Origin: JBEKTW01 sp963727845
GTDB lineage: Bacteria > Bacteroidota > Ignavibacteria > UBA10030 > SZUA-254
Assembly: GCA_963727845.1 (NCBI GenBank)
Contig: CAVSHI010000001.1
Span: 682,001-746,000, forward strand
Direction of reading: 5' to 3'
DNA length: 64,000 bases
A program made the translations under genes and the position numbers. Below are positions 49,801 through 58,398 of the stretch, one piece after another. Within the stretch, counting starts at the first letter, position 1; the number at the start of each line of letters is the position of its first letter. The notes under the pieces were generated by a model. It was not told where the DNA came from, made no database searches, and saw only the letters and a list, made by a program, of their open reading frames with translations.

Positions 49801-50842
49801 ATACCTTGTCGGCTATCGGCCTCTTGTGTCCGAGGCGGGTGCTATTATCGGGCTGGTCGCCGTCCCGGGGCTCTATCGTCAATTGGAAATCGATGAGGAT
49901 GTTCTGCTTCGAAATGCATATCTCTTCGGTGCCTACGCCCTGGCAATGTTGATCTCGATCGTTGCCGGCAGCATTTTCGCGAATCAAATTTCCTCCCCGC
50001 TGCGCCGGCTGCAGCAGGCAACACGTCAAATCGCATCGGGAGATCTCTCGCTAACCATCGGATCCCGGCGCACGGACGAGTTTGGCGAGCTGGAACGCGC
50101 ATTCGAACACATGACTTCTGAAATGAAACGCGCCCAGGATGAAATGCTCCGGGCCCAGCGCGAGCTCGCGTGGAAGGAGATGGCGAAGCAGGTTGCGCAC
50201 GAAATAAAGAATCCCCTGACACCTATGAAACTTTCCGTCCAGCATCTTCGGCAGGCGTACAAAGACCGTGTCAGCGATTTTGAAAGCCTGTTCCATCGAA
50301 TTTCAGAGACCCTGCTGGAACAAATCGAAGCCCTGAGCCGGATCGCATCCGAATTCTCTCAGTTCGCCCGCATGCCCGCCCGCATCCTTGAGCCGGTCGA
50401 TGTTCATGCCATCCTCAGTGAAACGGTGAGCCTCTTCCAGCAATATCACGATGTGGTTTTTCAATGGCGGCTGGATGCGAAAGACGCATTCGTTTCCGCC
50501 GACCGGGAAGAATTGCGGAGGGCGTTTATCAACCTCTTTCAGAATGCCGTCCAGGCGATGAACAGGCAGGGGAAGGTGTCAACGACGACAACGTCGTCAG
50601 AGGAGAGCCTTGGGATAACCATTGCCGATTCAGGACCGGGCGTCCCGGAGGATGTGCGTGGTCGGTTGTTTGAGCCGAATTTCTCCACGAAGACAGATGG
50701 CATGGGCATGGGCCTGGCGATCGTTAAAAAGACAATCGATGAATTAGGAGGAACGATTGAAATTCGCAGTCAACTCGGTAGAGGGACCGATGTCGTTATT
50801 CGGCTGCCTTTGGCGAAGGGGCGGGTTCAGCGTGCCGGATGA
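46887..50842 (+). CDS. Very large NtrY-like sensor histidine kinase (two frameshifts near the N-terminus)
   Basis: About 1,318 residues when rejoined. ATG 46887 overlaps the upstream stop. A run of seven T (46894-46901) must lose one base to give MRRFFITSSNANILVSRGRYRTIVLFVFLLG, and a +1 shift near 47280 joins the long frame. An extracytoplasmic sensor (residues 40-260) precedes a block of about eight membrane helices (FIFLILFALAVMLLYGFL onward). A second external domain around residues 520-700 follows, then helix FYLLCCLVLGGATLGI, a further sensor and HAMP (ISSPLRRLQQATRQIASGDLSL). The H-box is MAKQVAHEIKNPLTPMKLSV and the ATPase motifs are FINLFQNAVQAM, DSGPGV and GMGMGLAIVKK. No response regulator is adjacent. 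Confidence 0.88.
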
Positions 50843-51585
50843 GGATCATTCGTTCTGACTTGTTCTCGTCATTTGCGCGGATTCGATTCGGCCTGAGCAC
50901 ACGCGAGGGAGGTGTCAGCCCCGAGCCGTACGGTTTGAATCTGAGCTTTAATGTTGGAGACGAAGAAAAGAACGTCATCGTGAACCGAGAGAAGTTTTTC
51001 GGTGACGCGGGAATCGGCGTGAATGCACTGGCATGTACCCGACAGGTTCATGGCGACACCGTGACACGCGTCCGCGCCCCGGGAGACTATCCATCTTCTG
51101 ACGCGCTCATCTCTGATGAGACGGGAGTTTTTCTTGCCATCACCGTGGCAGATTGTCTGCCCGTCTTTCTGTTCGATCCCGTCACATCGTCGGTCGCCGC
51201 TGTCCATATCGGCTGGCGTGGGAGCAAGCTCGGGATCCTGGGAAAGGTCCTGAGAGCGATGGGGGATGAGTTTGGATCAAAAGCAGGGGATCTGATCTCC
51301 TTCATCGGTCCGTCAGCGAGGCAGTGCTGCTATGAGGTTGGCGAAGAGGTCGCAGTTGAATTTCCGGCGAATGTTTTGAAGAGAAATGCTGCGGGAAGAG
51401 CCCATCTCGACCTCGTGCAGTTCAACAGGAGCATCTTGCTCGAATCGGGCGTGGGCGAAACGCACATTGAGGTTTCGGAGTACTGCACGATCTGCAACGG
51501 AAGACTATTTCACTCCTACCGGAGGGAGGGACCTAAATCGGGGAGGATGATGGGAGTCATTGGAATCGCGGAAAGGAAATCCTAA
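50839..51585 (+). CDS. pgeF: Peptidoglycan editing factor / multicopper-laccase-fold protein (YfiH family)
   Basis: 248 residues, intact. FGLSTREGGVSPEPYGLNLSFNVGD, ALACTRQVHGDTV, TVADCLPVFLFDP, AAVHIGWRG and SARQCCYEVGEEV are family signatures; the Cys/His residues form a zinc site. Members hydrolyse mis-incorporated L-Ser from UDP-MurNAc peptides (PgeF) or act on purine nucleosides. Which role applies here cannot be told. ATGA overlap with the kinase, 172 bp ahead of glmS. Proximity to glmS suggests cell-wall precursor metabolism. Confidence 0.9.
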   Translation: MRIIRSDLFSSFARIRFGLSTREGGVSPEPYGLNLSFNVGDEEKNVIVNREKFFGDAGIGVNALACTRQVHGDTVTRVRAPGDYPSSDALISDETGVFLAITVADCLPVFLFDPVTSSVAAVHIGWRGSKLGILGKVLRAMGDEFGSKAGDLISFIGPSARQCCYEVGEEVAVEFPANVLKRNAAGRAHLDLVQFNRSILLESGVGETHIEVSEYCTICNGRLFHSYRREGPKSGRMMGVIGIAERKS

Positions 51586-51623
51586 ACTCTCAATCTGAGA
51601 GATGGGAACGGGGTGAGGGTCAA

Positions 51624-51683
51624 GATCCAAATTCCGAAATCCCCGATCGCCAATCACAAATCCCCAATCCCAAATCTTAAATC
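51624..51683. repeat. AATCCC(N)-type heptamer repeat upstream of glmS
   Basis: Seven to eight degenerate units such as AATCCCC, AATCCCA, AATCACA between pgeF and glmS, about 75 nt before the glmS start. It lies in the presumed leader of glmS. No ribozyme or riboswitch structure was recognised in this spacer. Confidence 0.75.
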
Positions 51684-51757
51684 AGTTCATTGTTTGTTAC
51701 TCAAATTATCGTTACATTTTTTTATGATATTCATAACAGTGTAGGCAGTGTTTTTTC

Positions 51758-53589
51758 ATGTGCGGCATCGTTGGATATATTGGACCGAAAAATTCCGTTC
51801 CCATTCTGCTGGATGGTCTGAAGCGCCTCGAGTACAGGGGGTATGATTCGGCGGGAATAGCGCTCATCAAGGACCGTCAGCTTTTGGTAAAGAAGAAAGC
51901 CGGCAAAGTCTCGGATTTGATTTCACTCATCGGCAAGAACCGTCTGAATTCGACTCTGGGAATCGGGCACACGCGATGGGCGACGCACGGCGAGCCCAAT
52001 GACGTCAATGCTCACCCCCACGTGGATTGCAAGCGCGAGATTGCCATCATCCATAACGGCATCATAGAGAATTACGCTACTCTCAAAACGAAACTCGAGC
52101 ATGACGGCCACGTCATGAGTACGCAAACGGACACCGAGGTGCTCGTTCATCTTATCGAAGAGATGTACAAGCGCTGCGGCGACCTGTTTACGGCGGTCAG
52201 ATGGGCATTGCTTGAAGTGGAGGGGACCTACGGGATTCTCGTTGTTTCAACGAAGGAACCGGATAAGATCATCGCGGCACGCCGGGGAAGTCCGCTTGTC
52301 ATCGGCGTGGGCGACCGGGAAAACTATGTTGCGTCCGACGCCGCCGCTCTCGTCGAGCATACGCGTCAGGTCGCTTACATCGGAGATGATGAAATCGCTT
52401 CCATCGCCGCTCATTCTTTCTTCACGAAAACGATTCACGACAAGGAGATCGCAAAACAGGTTGAAGAGATCACCTTTGACCTGGAGCAAATTGAGCGCGG
52501 CGGGTACGATCACTTCATGCTTAAGGAAATCCATGAACAGCCCGATTCGCTTCGCAACGCGATGCGCGGCCGTTTGTTGGTGAATGAGGGGACCGCGAAG
52601 CTGGGCGGACTCGAGCCGGTAATGGACAAGCTCGACAAAGCCGGCCGACTGATCATTACCGCGTGCGGGACATCCTGGCATGCGGCGCTCGCAGGCAAAT
52701 ATATGATCGAGCAGCTCGCGCGTATCCCGGTTGAAGTCGACTACGCCTCGGAATTCCGTTACCGCACTCCCATCATTCAATCGAGTGACGTGGTGTTTGT
52801 CGTCAGTCAGAGTGGAGAAACTGCGGACACGTTTGGAGTCTCAAGGAGGCAAAATCGAGGGGGGCGACTGTTCTCGGCATCGTCAATGTTGTCGGCAGCA
52901 CGATCGCACGCGAGACCGAAGCCGGCGTGTACATCCATGCCGGACCGGAAATCGGCGTGGCATCGACGAAAGCGTTCACTTCTCAGATAGCGGTTCTTTC
53001 TTTGGTGGGATTGTTGCTGGCACGGCGGCGCGGCCTTTCGCGCGATCACGGCCGTTTGCTGGCGGAAGATCTGGCTTCCGTGCCCGACAAGGTTCAGAAA
53101 GTGTTGAACCTGACGGATCAGATTCAGTCCATTGTGAAGGAGTTCAGGGGTGTCCGCAATTTCCTCTATCTCGGACGCGGGAGTAATTTCCCAACCGCCC
53201 TGGAGGGTGCGCTCAAGCTGAAAGAGATTTCCTATATTCATGCCGAAGGTTATCCCGCGGCCGAAATGAAGCATGGACCTATCGCGCTTATCGACGAGAA
53301 CATGCCGGTGGTCTTTGTCGTTCCAAAAGATGCGCTGTACGAAAAAGTGCTGAACAATATCCAGGAAGTGCGCGCCCGTAAGGGAAGGATCATTGCCATC
53401 GTCAATGAGGACGATACGAAAGTCGAGGAGCTTGCCGAATTTGTCATCCGGGTGCCGCGCACATACAGCTACTTCGGACCCATCGTGAACAGTATTCCGC
53501 TGCAAATGTTGGCCTACTACATGGCAATCGAACGCGGCTGCAACGTCGACCAGCCACGCAACCTTGCCAAAAGCGTCACGGTGGAATAG
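51758..53589 (+). CDS. glmS: Glutamine-fructose-6-phosphate aminotransferase (frameshift)
   Basis: Makes glucosamine-6-phosphate for peptidoglycan and LPS. The Ntn-type glutaminase begins MCGIVGYIGPKNS with catalytic Cys2, then GHTRWATHGEPNDVNAHPH. The two SIS domains include TACGTSWHAALAGKYMIEQLA and VVFVVSQSGETADT. A missing base near 52833 shifts the frame from DTFG to SLKEAKSRGATVLGIVN, VGSTIARETEAGVYIHAGPEIGVASTKAFTSQI. The end is KSVTVE, the canonical C-terminus. About 610 residues after rejoining. Because this gene is normally essential, an indel error is more likely than inactivation. Confidence 0.95.
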
Positions 53590-53976
53590 AGTGGGACGTG
53601 CGTTGCCGCCCTTTTTGCTCCGCCGCATCACAAGAGGCTCGCCTACAACTCTCAGCGCCATGCTGACATAGCCCGCGCGGCGGGATGCCCCAATCTGAAG
53701 GATTCATGGCTTTCCCCGTCTTGCCTGACATTTTTCTAGCCTGCCCCGAACTTATTTCGGGGTCAGCAACTAAACGCTGGCAAAGTGGCCAGAGTTTCGA
53801 TCCTGACCAAAAGCGTGTCAGGACGACGCTTCGCGTCGGATCCCGACTGGAAGCATCCTTCGACTCTCAGGACATGTGTCCGGACGACGGGTTGACTTGG
53901 TTTGATTTTCATCGAAAAATTCCCCATCTTTAGCAATTCCGAATCAATTTTGTTCTTTCAACATTAGAGATATTGA
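53590..53976. other. Intergenic region with degenerate repeats, no gene seen
   Basis: 387 bases. Contains CCTGCCCCGAACTTATTTCGGGGTCAG (a short inverted repeat, arms CCCCGAA/TTCGGGG), GACGCTTCGCGTC and ATCCTTCGACTCTCAGGAC, wording seen in other spacers. The open frame 53685-53933 has no recognisable protein features. A promoter for the SDR gene at 53977 is expected at the 3' end. Confidence 0.5.
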
Positions 53977-54819
53977 ATGACAACCCGTCAATTCAGCGGT
54001 AATTACTGGGCGCTTATCCTCGGTGCATCGAGTGGATTTGGAGGTGCAACCGCCGTTGAGCTTGCCCGTCGAGGAATGAATATCTGCGGGGTGCATTTCG
54101 ACCGGGCGGCGACCTTGCCCAATGTCGAGCGCATCATCAAGCAAATTCATGACGCCGGCTCGCGGGCGTCGTTTTTCAATATCAACGCCTCTGATCCCCT
54201 CAGGCGAAATGAAGTGCTTGATTCCGTCAAACAGGAATTCGGTGTGTCCGCCGATGCCACCATCAGGGTCATCATGCACTCGCTGGCATTTGGCACGCTC
54301 AGGCCGTACCTGGCGAAGAACGCGGCGGACACGCTGAGCCAGGCGCAAATGGAAATGACGCTGGACGTCATGGCCAACTCGCTGGTGTACTGGGTGCAGG
54401 GTGTGATGGCGCGGGGTATGATGAAGCGCGGTGGAAGAGTATTCGCGATGACGAGTTCCGGCGGTCACATGGTATTGCCAAACTACGGCGCCGTCTCGGC
54501 CGCGAAGGCGGCGTTGGAATCTCACATTCGTCAGCTGGCGATGGAACTCGGCCCTTACGGGATCACGGCAAATTCGATCCTGGCCGGAGTAACGGACACG
54601 CCGGCGCTTCGCAAGATCCCGGGCGCAGTGGCGATGCTCGAGATCGCGAAGAGAAAAAATCCTCAGATGCGTGTGACTACGCCGGAGGATGTGGCGCGCG
54701 CGATCGCGCTCCTTGCTCAGGATGAAGCAAATTTCATTTCCGGGAATGTCATAGGAGTTGACGGGGGAGAGGATATCGTCAGTTATGTCGGGCAAAACAG
54801 TCCAGAAAAACTTGGATAA
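53977..54819 (+). CDS. Short-chain dehydrogenase, FabI/FabL-like enoyl-ACP reductase type
   Basis: 280 residues, intact. Rossmann motif LILGASSGFGGATAVELARRGMNICGV and a catalytic NYGAVSAAKAALE segment. Tyr and Lys are separated by six residues (Tyr-x6-Lys), as in enoyl-ACP reductases, rather than the Tyr-x3-Lys of classical SDRs. MHSLAFG resembles the HS(I/L)AF signature of FabI-type enzymes. C-terminal GNVIGVDGGEDIV is normal. It probably reduces the double bond of enoyl-ACP in fatty-acid elongation; an ordinary 3-oxoacyl reductase is the alternative. Thirty-two bases separate it from the methyltransferase gene. Confidence 0.82.
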   Translation: MTTRQFSGNYWALILGASSGFGGATAVELARRGMNICGVHFDRAATLPNVERIIKQIHDAGSRASFFNINASDPLRRNEVLDSVKQEFGVSADATIRVIMHSLAFGTLRPYLAKNAADTLSQAQMEMTLDVMANSLVYWVQGVMARGMMKRGGRVFAMTSSGGHMVLPNYGAVSAAKAALESHIRQLAMELGPYGITANSILAGVTDTPALRKIPGAVAMLEIAKRKNPQMRVTTPEDVARAIALLAQDEANFISGNVIGVDGGEDIVSYVGQNSPEKLG

Positions 54820-54850
54820 CGACTTAAGAAATATCTAAGAGGGTACACCA

Positions 54851-55999
54851 ATGGCAAAGAAGATCGTCAAAAAAACAGCAGCAGCGAAACACACGCCGTC
54901 TCGTGTCGAGCCGAAACAATTTTCCATCGCCGACCTTGTCGAGCAGCTCAACTCGTTCAACGTGGACAATTACTGGGATTTGGGAAGATTCCTGGTGGAT
55001 AAAGTGATGCCGGTCGCCCGCAAGCAGGGGATGTTTGAAGACCATGTTCTGAAGCTGGTCTCTTCCCATCCGGGAGTTAAGTTTCCGTTTGCGGTGCTGA
55101 AACAGTGCCAGCAGTATTATTCCTACTATCCGGATGCGAAGAAGCGAGATCTGCCGGAAGTTTTCTATTTCGACCTCGCAACGAAGGTGGATGATTCCCG
55201 GAAACGGGATCAGTATGAGAAACTGGCGGTCGAGCACCGGTGGACAATTTCCGACCTGCGGAAGAGAATCCGGGATGACGAGCTCGCGCGCAGGATTGAC
55301 GAGCGGACGAAATACGGATTCGACCTGCGGGAACGGAACGTGTGGACGTTTGAAACCCCGGATCCTCGTTTTGGAAAGATGAACTACAAAGGCCGGATTC
55401 CGGGCCAGATCATCGCCAATGCACTCTATTATTATACCAAGTCCGGCGACTATGTCATTGACCCGTTTTCGGGATGCGGGACGCTCGGAGATGTTGTCGA
55501 TACGGTTCCGCACTTCCAGGACAGGAAATACAAGATGTACGACCTCGAACCGATCGACGCGAGAGTCACGAGGAATAACATCTTGTTGACGGGTCTGCCG
55601 GAGCAGTCCGGAAGCGTGGATTATATTTTTCTGGATCCACCGACTGAGTTCTCTCACAAGGATTCATCTGCGGATTTTGAGGTCAGTCTCGATGCCGCGA
55701 AAGCGGAATTTCTGCTGAAATTCAAAGGCATCGTGCGTGAGTGCGCGCGCATCCTGAAATCGGGCGGAAAAGTCTCGATCGTTGTTGAACCGGCGTTCGC
55801 CGCCTCGGAGTTTCTTGATTTTCCGTTTGAAGTTGCGCACGTGTTCAAGGAATCGGGTTTCAAGCAGGTCGGCAAGGTGTATTTGCCGAGACGTTCGGGT
55901 GAATCGATGACAAAGGGAACTCAGGGTATTTCCGAGTTGCGGGGGATCCGGACGCTCAGTTCTGATTGTCGCGAGTTGCTGACGTTTCAGAAGTCATAA
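54851..55999 (+). CDS. DUF1016_N-like domain fused to a DNA methyltransferase-like domain
   Basis: 382 residues, intact. The N-terminal basic stretch (MAKKIVKKTAAAKHTPSR) precedes a region (residues about 25-150) resembling the DUF1016/YhcG N-terminal domain: DLVEQLNSFNVDNYWDLGRFLVDKVM, FAVLKQCQQYYSYYP, and EKLAVEHRWTISDLRKRIRDDELARRI. The C-terminal half is a Rossmann methyltransferase: motif I VIDPFSGCGTLGDVV, acidic KMYDLEPIDAR, and a DPP-type active site YIFLDPPTEFSH (Asp-Pro-Pro-Thr). An SAM-dependent base modification is likely. No restriction nuclease is adjacent, so it looks like an orphan enzyme. The pairing of these domains is unusual. Confidence 0.6.
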   Translation: MAKKIVKKTAAAKHTPSRVEPKQFSIADLVEQLNSFNVDNYWDLGRFLVDKVMPVARKQGMFEDHVLKLVSSHPGVKFPFAVLKQCQQYYSYYPDAKKRDLPEVFYFDLATKVDDSRKRDQYEKLAVEHRWTISDLRKRIRDDELARRIDERTKYGFDLRERNVWTFETPDPRFGKMNYKGRIPGQIIANALYYYTKSGDYVIDPFSGCGTLGDVVDTVPHFQDRKYKMYDLEPIDARVTRNNILLTGLPEQSGSVDYIFLDPPTEFSHKDSSADFEVSLDAAKAEFLLKFKGIVRECARILKSGGKVSIVVEPAFAASEFLDFPFEVAHVFKESGFKQVGKVYLPRRSGESMTKGTQGISELRGIRTLSSDCRELLTFQKS

Positions 56000-56287
56000 C
56001 CAAATCCGTTCGGATCAGAATGTTATCCTAAATCCGCCCAAGTCCATCCGTCATTCCCGCCCGCCTCCCAAAGCATGCGCGCCGAAGGCGGGCAAGCGGC
56101 GGGCAGGCATGCTTCTAGCGGGAATCCAGTCTTGGCCACCCCGGGGGACGAGTTTCATAGGGATCGAAAACCTGGCGGCGAGGAGATGCGGTGATATTGG
56201 ATCCGCCAAGAAGACCGTGGATCCTGAAATTTACGATGAACTTGGCTTCAACCGACTCCGTCGGTCTCGCTAAGTTCAGTAAATTTC
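56000..56287. repeat. CATTCCCGC...GGGAATCCAG palindromic element
   Basis: In the spacer between the methyltransferase and tRNA-Phe, 56052-56132 begins with CATTCCCGCCCGCC and ends with GCGGGAATCCAG, enclosing GCATGCGCGCC and GGCAGGCATGC. The outer and inner arms are complementary, so the whole block can fold. No coding content was found in the rest of the spacer. Confidence 0.65.
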
Positions 56288-56360
56288 GGACAGGTAGCTC
56301 AGTCGGTAGAGCAACGGCCTGAAAAGCCGTGTGTCGGCGGTTCGATTCCGCCCCTGTCCA
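56288..56360 (+). tRNA. tRNA-Phe (anticodon GAA)
   Basis: Acceptor GGACAGG/CCTGTCC, D-arm GCTC..GAGC, anticodon stem ACGGC/GCCGT with loop CTGAAAA (anticodon GAA), T-stem GGCGG/CCGCC with loop TTCGATT, discriminator A. 73 nt without encoded CCA. Confidence 0.95.
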
Positions 56361-56958
56361 CTTCGAAAATGACACGAGTTAGCGAATCCCGAAGGGATGA
56401 AGCTAACTCGTTTGTCATTTATTGACCGTTGATTGAGTAGATCATCCTGAATTGTCGTTCCCTCAGGAGATCTGATCTAGGCGGGAAGAAGGTTACCTTC
56501 TGCCAAGCGAGAACAGAGCTGAAGGTAACCTTCTAGAATGTCTGAACCTTGATTTTTGGGATTGCAGGATTAGCATGATTCGAATAATTGAGGTCATTGT
56601 GTGAATCAAGCAAATCGTGGCTTAGACGACGAAGAAGTGTCCGAACCCATGACTTTAGTCATGGGGAGAGACAAAACCAGACGGTGTATAAACCGTTTCA
56701 ACGGTTTGGAGTATGGACGTACTGTAGAGGTAAACATCTCTTGGCGATAGGAAACCGCTGAAGCGGTTCCCGGTTTATCACTTCTTTTTCCTTATCCCAC
56801 GACTGAAGTTCTGGGCAGGCTCACTGCAGGGTTTGTCGTTCGGCACGCTCGCGAGGCTCAGCATGTCTTTATGCACATTAGGGATGGTGACCTTGACTTT
56901 TGGAAAACCATTCGTTAGGTTCTCTATCATTCGGTGATCCAAGTCAGGAGATGAAACA
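56361..56958. other. Intergenic region with GGTTACC arms and an array of hairpins with 2-nt loops
   Basis: 598 bases without a gene. At 56488-56500 and 56521-56533 are GAAGGTTACCTTC and GAAGGTAACCTTC, inverted copies also seen at 40.1 kb. Three short hairpins follow: CCCATGACT-TT-AGTCATGGG (56646-56665), AAACCGTT-TC-AACGGTTT (56690-56707) and AACCGCT-GA-AGCGGTT (56753-56768). An imperfect CCCACGACT-GA-AGTTCTGGG lies near 56797-56816. The last 140 bases hold a possible upstream region for the glycoside hydrolase gene; no clear promoter was recognised. Confidence 0.7.
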
Positions 56959-58374
56959 ATGAGTGACAAATTCCGATTATTGAGACGCGATTTTGTTTTG
57001 CGTTCTGGCGCTGCATTCATAGGATTAACTGCTGCAGCCAGATTGGGGGTGTTAACGGAATCCTTGCGTGCCGATGAGCTGTCACCATCAGGACAGGATA
57101 TCTTAAATGGAATCATTGATCCGGAAGTGCGCGCCGGTTTGGATGCAGCGATCAATAAGAACCTGATCCCCGCTGCGACCGAGCAGGCATACCCGGGTCA
57201 TTTCAACATCAGCGCGGACGGCGCCGCATACGGCGGCAATACGACCTGGCCCGGATTGGATTCGTGGCAAATGGCGGGGGCGTACCTTCTCCTCGGCCGT
57301 GCCCGACTCGTCCTGGACTACTTCGATTTTGTGCAGGCATCGCAGCGGGAGGACGGCAATATACCATTTGCCATTTTTCCCGGCGAGACGCGGCCGGACA
57401 AGACGTACCTTTCTGGTATGAAGTACCCGGAAGATCTTTTCACCTATAAACCCCCGAAGCGCGATGGCCTCGCGCCATACAGCCAGGAGACACACGACTG
57501 GATGCGGCTATTCGTCCACTGGCAACGAAAGGCAAATCCTTTAAGCACGCTCGGCCCGATCTGCTACATCCTCACGGCAGCCGAAATCTTCGACACAACA
57601 AAATCTCCATCCTGGCTGAAGGGGAAACTTCCCTCTCTGGAATCTGCGGCAAAATATCTGTTGAGCCGGAAGAGCGAGAACGGGTTGATCAGCGGTTCGG
57701 GATTTTATGTCGAGCTTCCGCCGCGGTACGAATGGGATGGCATCAACGAATGTTATGCCATTCATGCTTTCCGCGAACTGGCAAGACTCTACCGGGCAAC
57801 AGGTGAAAAGACGAAAGAAACAACCTGGTCGGATCACAGTGAGACACTCAAGAGGAATTTCAAGTCCATCTTCTGGCAAACGGATCACTTCGCCGAGTAC
57901 GTCCACCCCGAACATGGCATTGTTGATTCGCACGGACTATCGGATGTGAACTGGGCTGCAGTTGCGTTTGGGATCGCCGATAAAGATCAAACCGACAAGC
58001 TCTGGCCGCTGCTCATGGAAGTGCAGAGGTTCTCCGATATGCCGACACAGCTGGTCACCCAACCATTCACTTATGAGAAGTGGGAATACAACGAGTCCGT
58101 CGGCTTCACCGTCCCTCCGTTGCGGGACGTGGCAGCGATGGGGCGGGTCTGGTTCCTTGAAGCAGCCGCGTGCGTGCGAATGGGCGAACACAAACGTCTT
58201 TTGGAGTCAGTGCGTAAAGTGTGGCGTGCGGCGAAAACTGACGGTTACTGGCGCGAACGGTATTACCCTCATCCTGACGGCACAGTTACAGCCGACGGCG
58301 CACAAAAGTATTGCGAGTACCCGGCGGTGCTGGCACGCATTGTCCTTGCCAACCGGGAAATCTTTTTTAAGTGA
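56959..58374 (+). CDS. Tat-exported (alpha/alpha)6-type glycoside hydrolase-like protein
   Basis: 471 residues, intact. N-terminal RRDFVLRSGAAFIGLTAAARLG is a twin-arginine signal. The rest has aromatic/acidic clusters spaced by helices: GGNTTWPGLDSWQMAGAYLLLG, SQREDGNIPFAIFP, YSQETHDWMRLFVHWQ, EWDGINECYAIHAFRELARLY and VNWAAVAFGIAD. This resembles six-hairpin glycosidases (GH63/GH78/GH88/GH127-type toroids), but I cannot assign a family. It is convergent with a GH106-type gene 24 nt away, so the two likely act on the same glycan even though they are not in one operon. The catalytic residues cannot be named with confidence. Confidence 0.6.
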   Translation: MSDKFRLLRRDFVLRSGAAFIGLTAAARLGVLTESLRADELSPSGQDILNGIIDPEVRAGLDAAINKNLIPAATEQAYPGHFNISADGAAYGGNTTWPGLDSWQMAGAYLLLGRARLVLDYFDFVQASQREDGNIPFAIFPGETRPDKTYLSGMKYPEDLFTYKPPKRDGLAPYSQETHDWMRLFVHWQRKANPLSTLGPICYILTAAEIFDTTKSPSWLKGKLPSLESAAKYLLSRKSENGLISGSGFYVELPPRYEWDGINECYAIHAFRELARLYRATGEKTKETTWSDHSETLKRNFKSIFWQTDHFAEYVHPEHGIVDSHGLSDVNWAAVAFGIADKDQTDKLWPLLMEVQRFSDMPTQLVTQPFTYEKWEYNESVGFTVPPLRDVAAMGRVWFLEAAACVRMGEHKRLLESVRKVWRAAKTDGYWRERYYPHPDGTVTADGAQKYCEYPAVLARIVLANREIFFK

Positions 58375-58398
58375 ATTCGATCAGCCTCCGGCCACCGC

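Noticed and set aside
53685..53933. 82-residue + strand frame
   Set aside because: Built from intergenic repeat text; no start signal or homology visible.
56115..56375. 86-residue minus-strand frame containing TGAESNRRHTAFQAVALPTELP
   Set aside because: This peptide is a well-known artefact of reading the antisense of a tRNA gene; here it covers tRNA-Phe.
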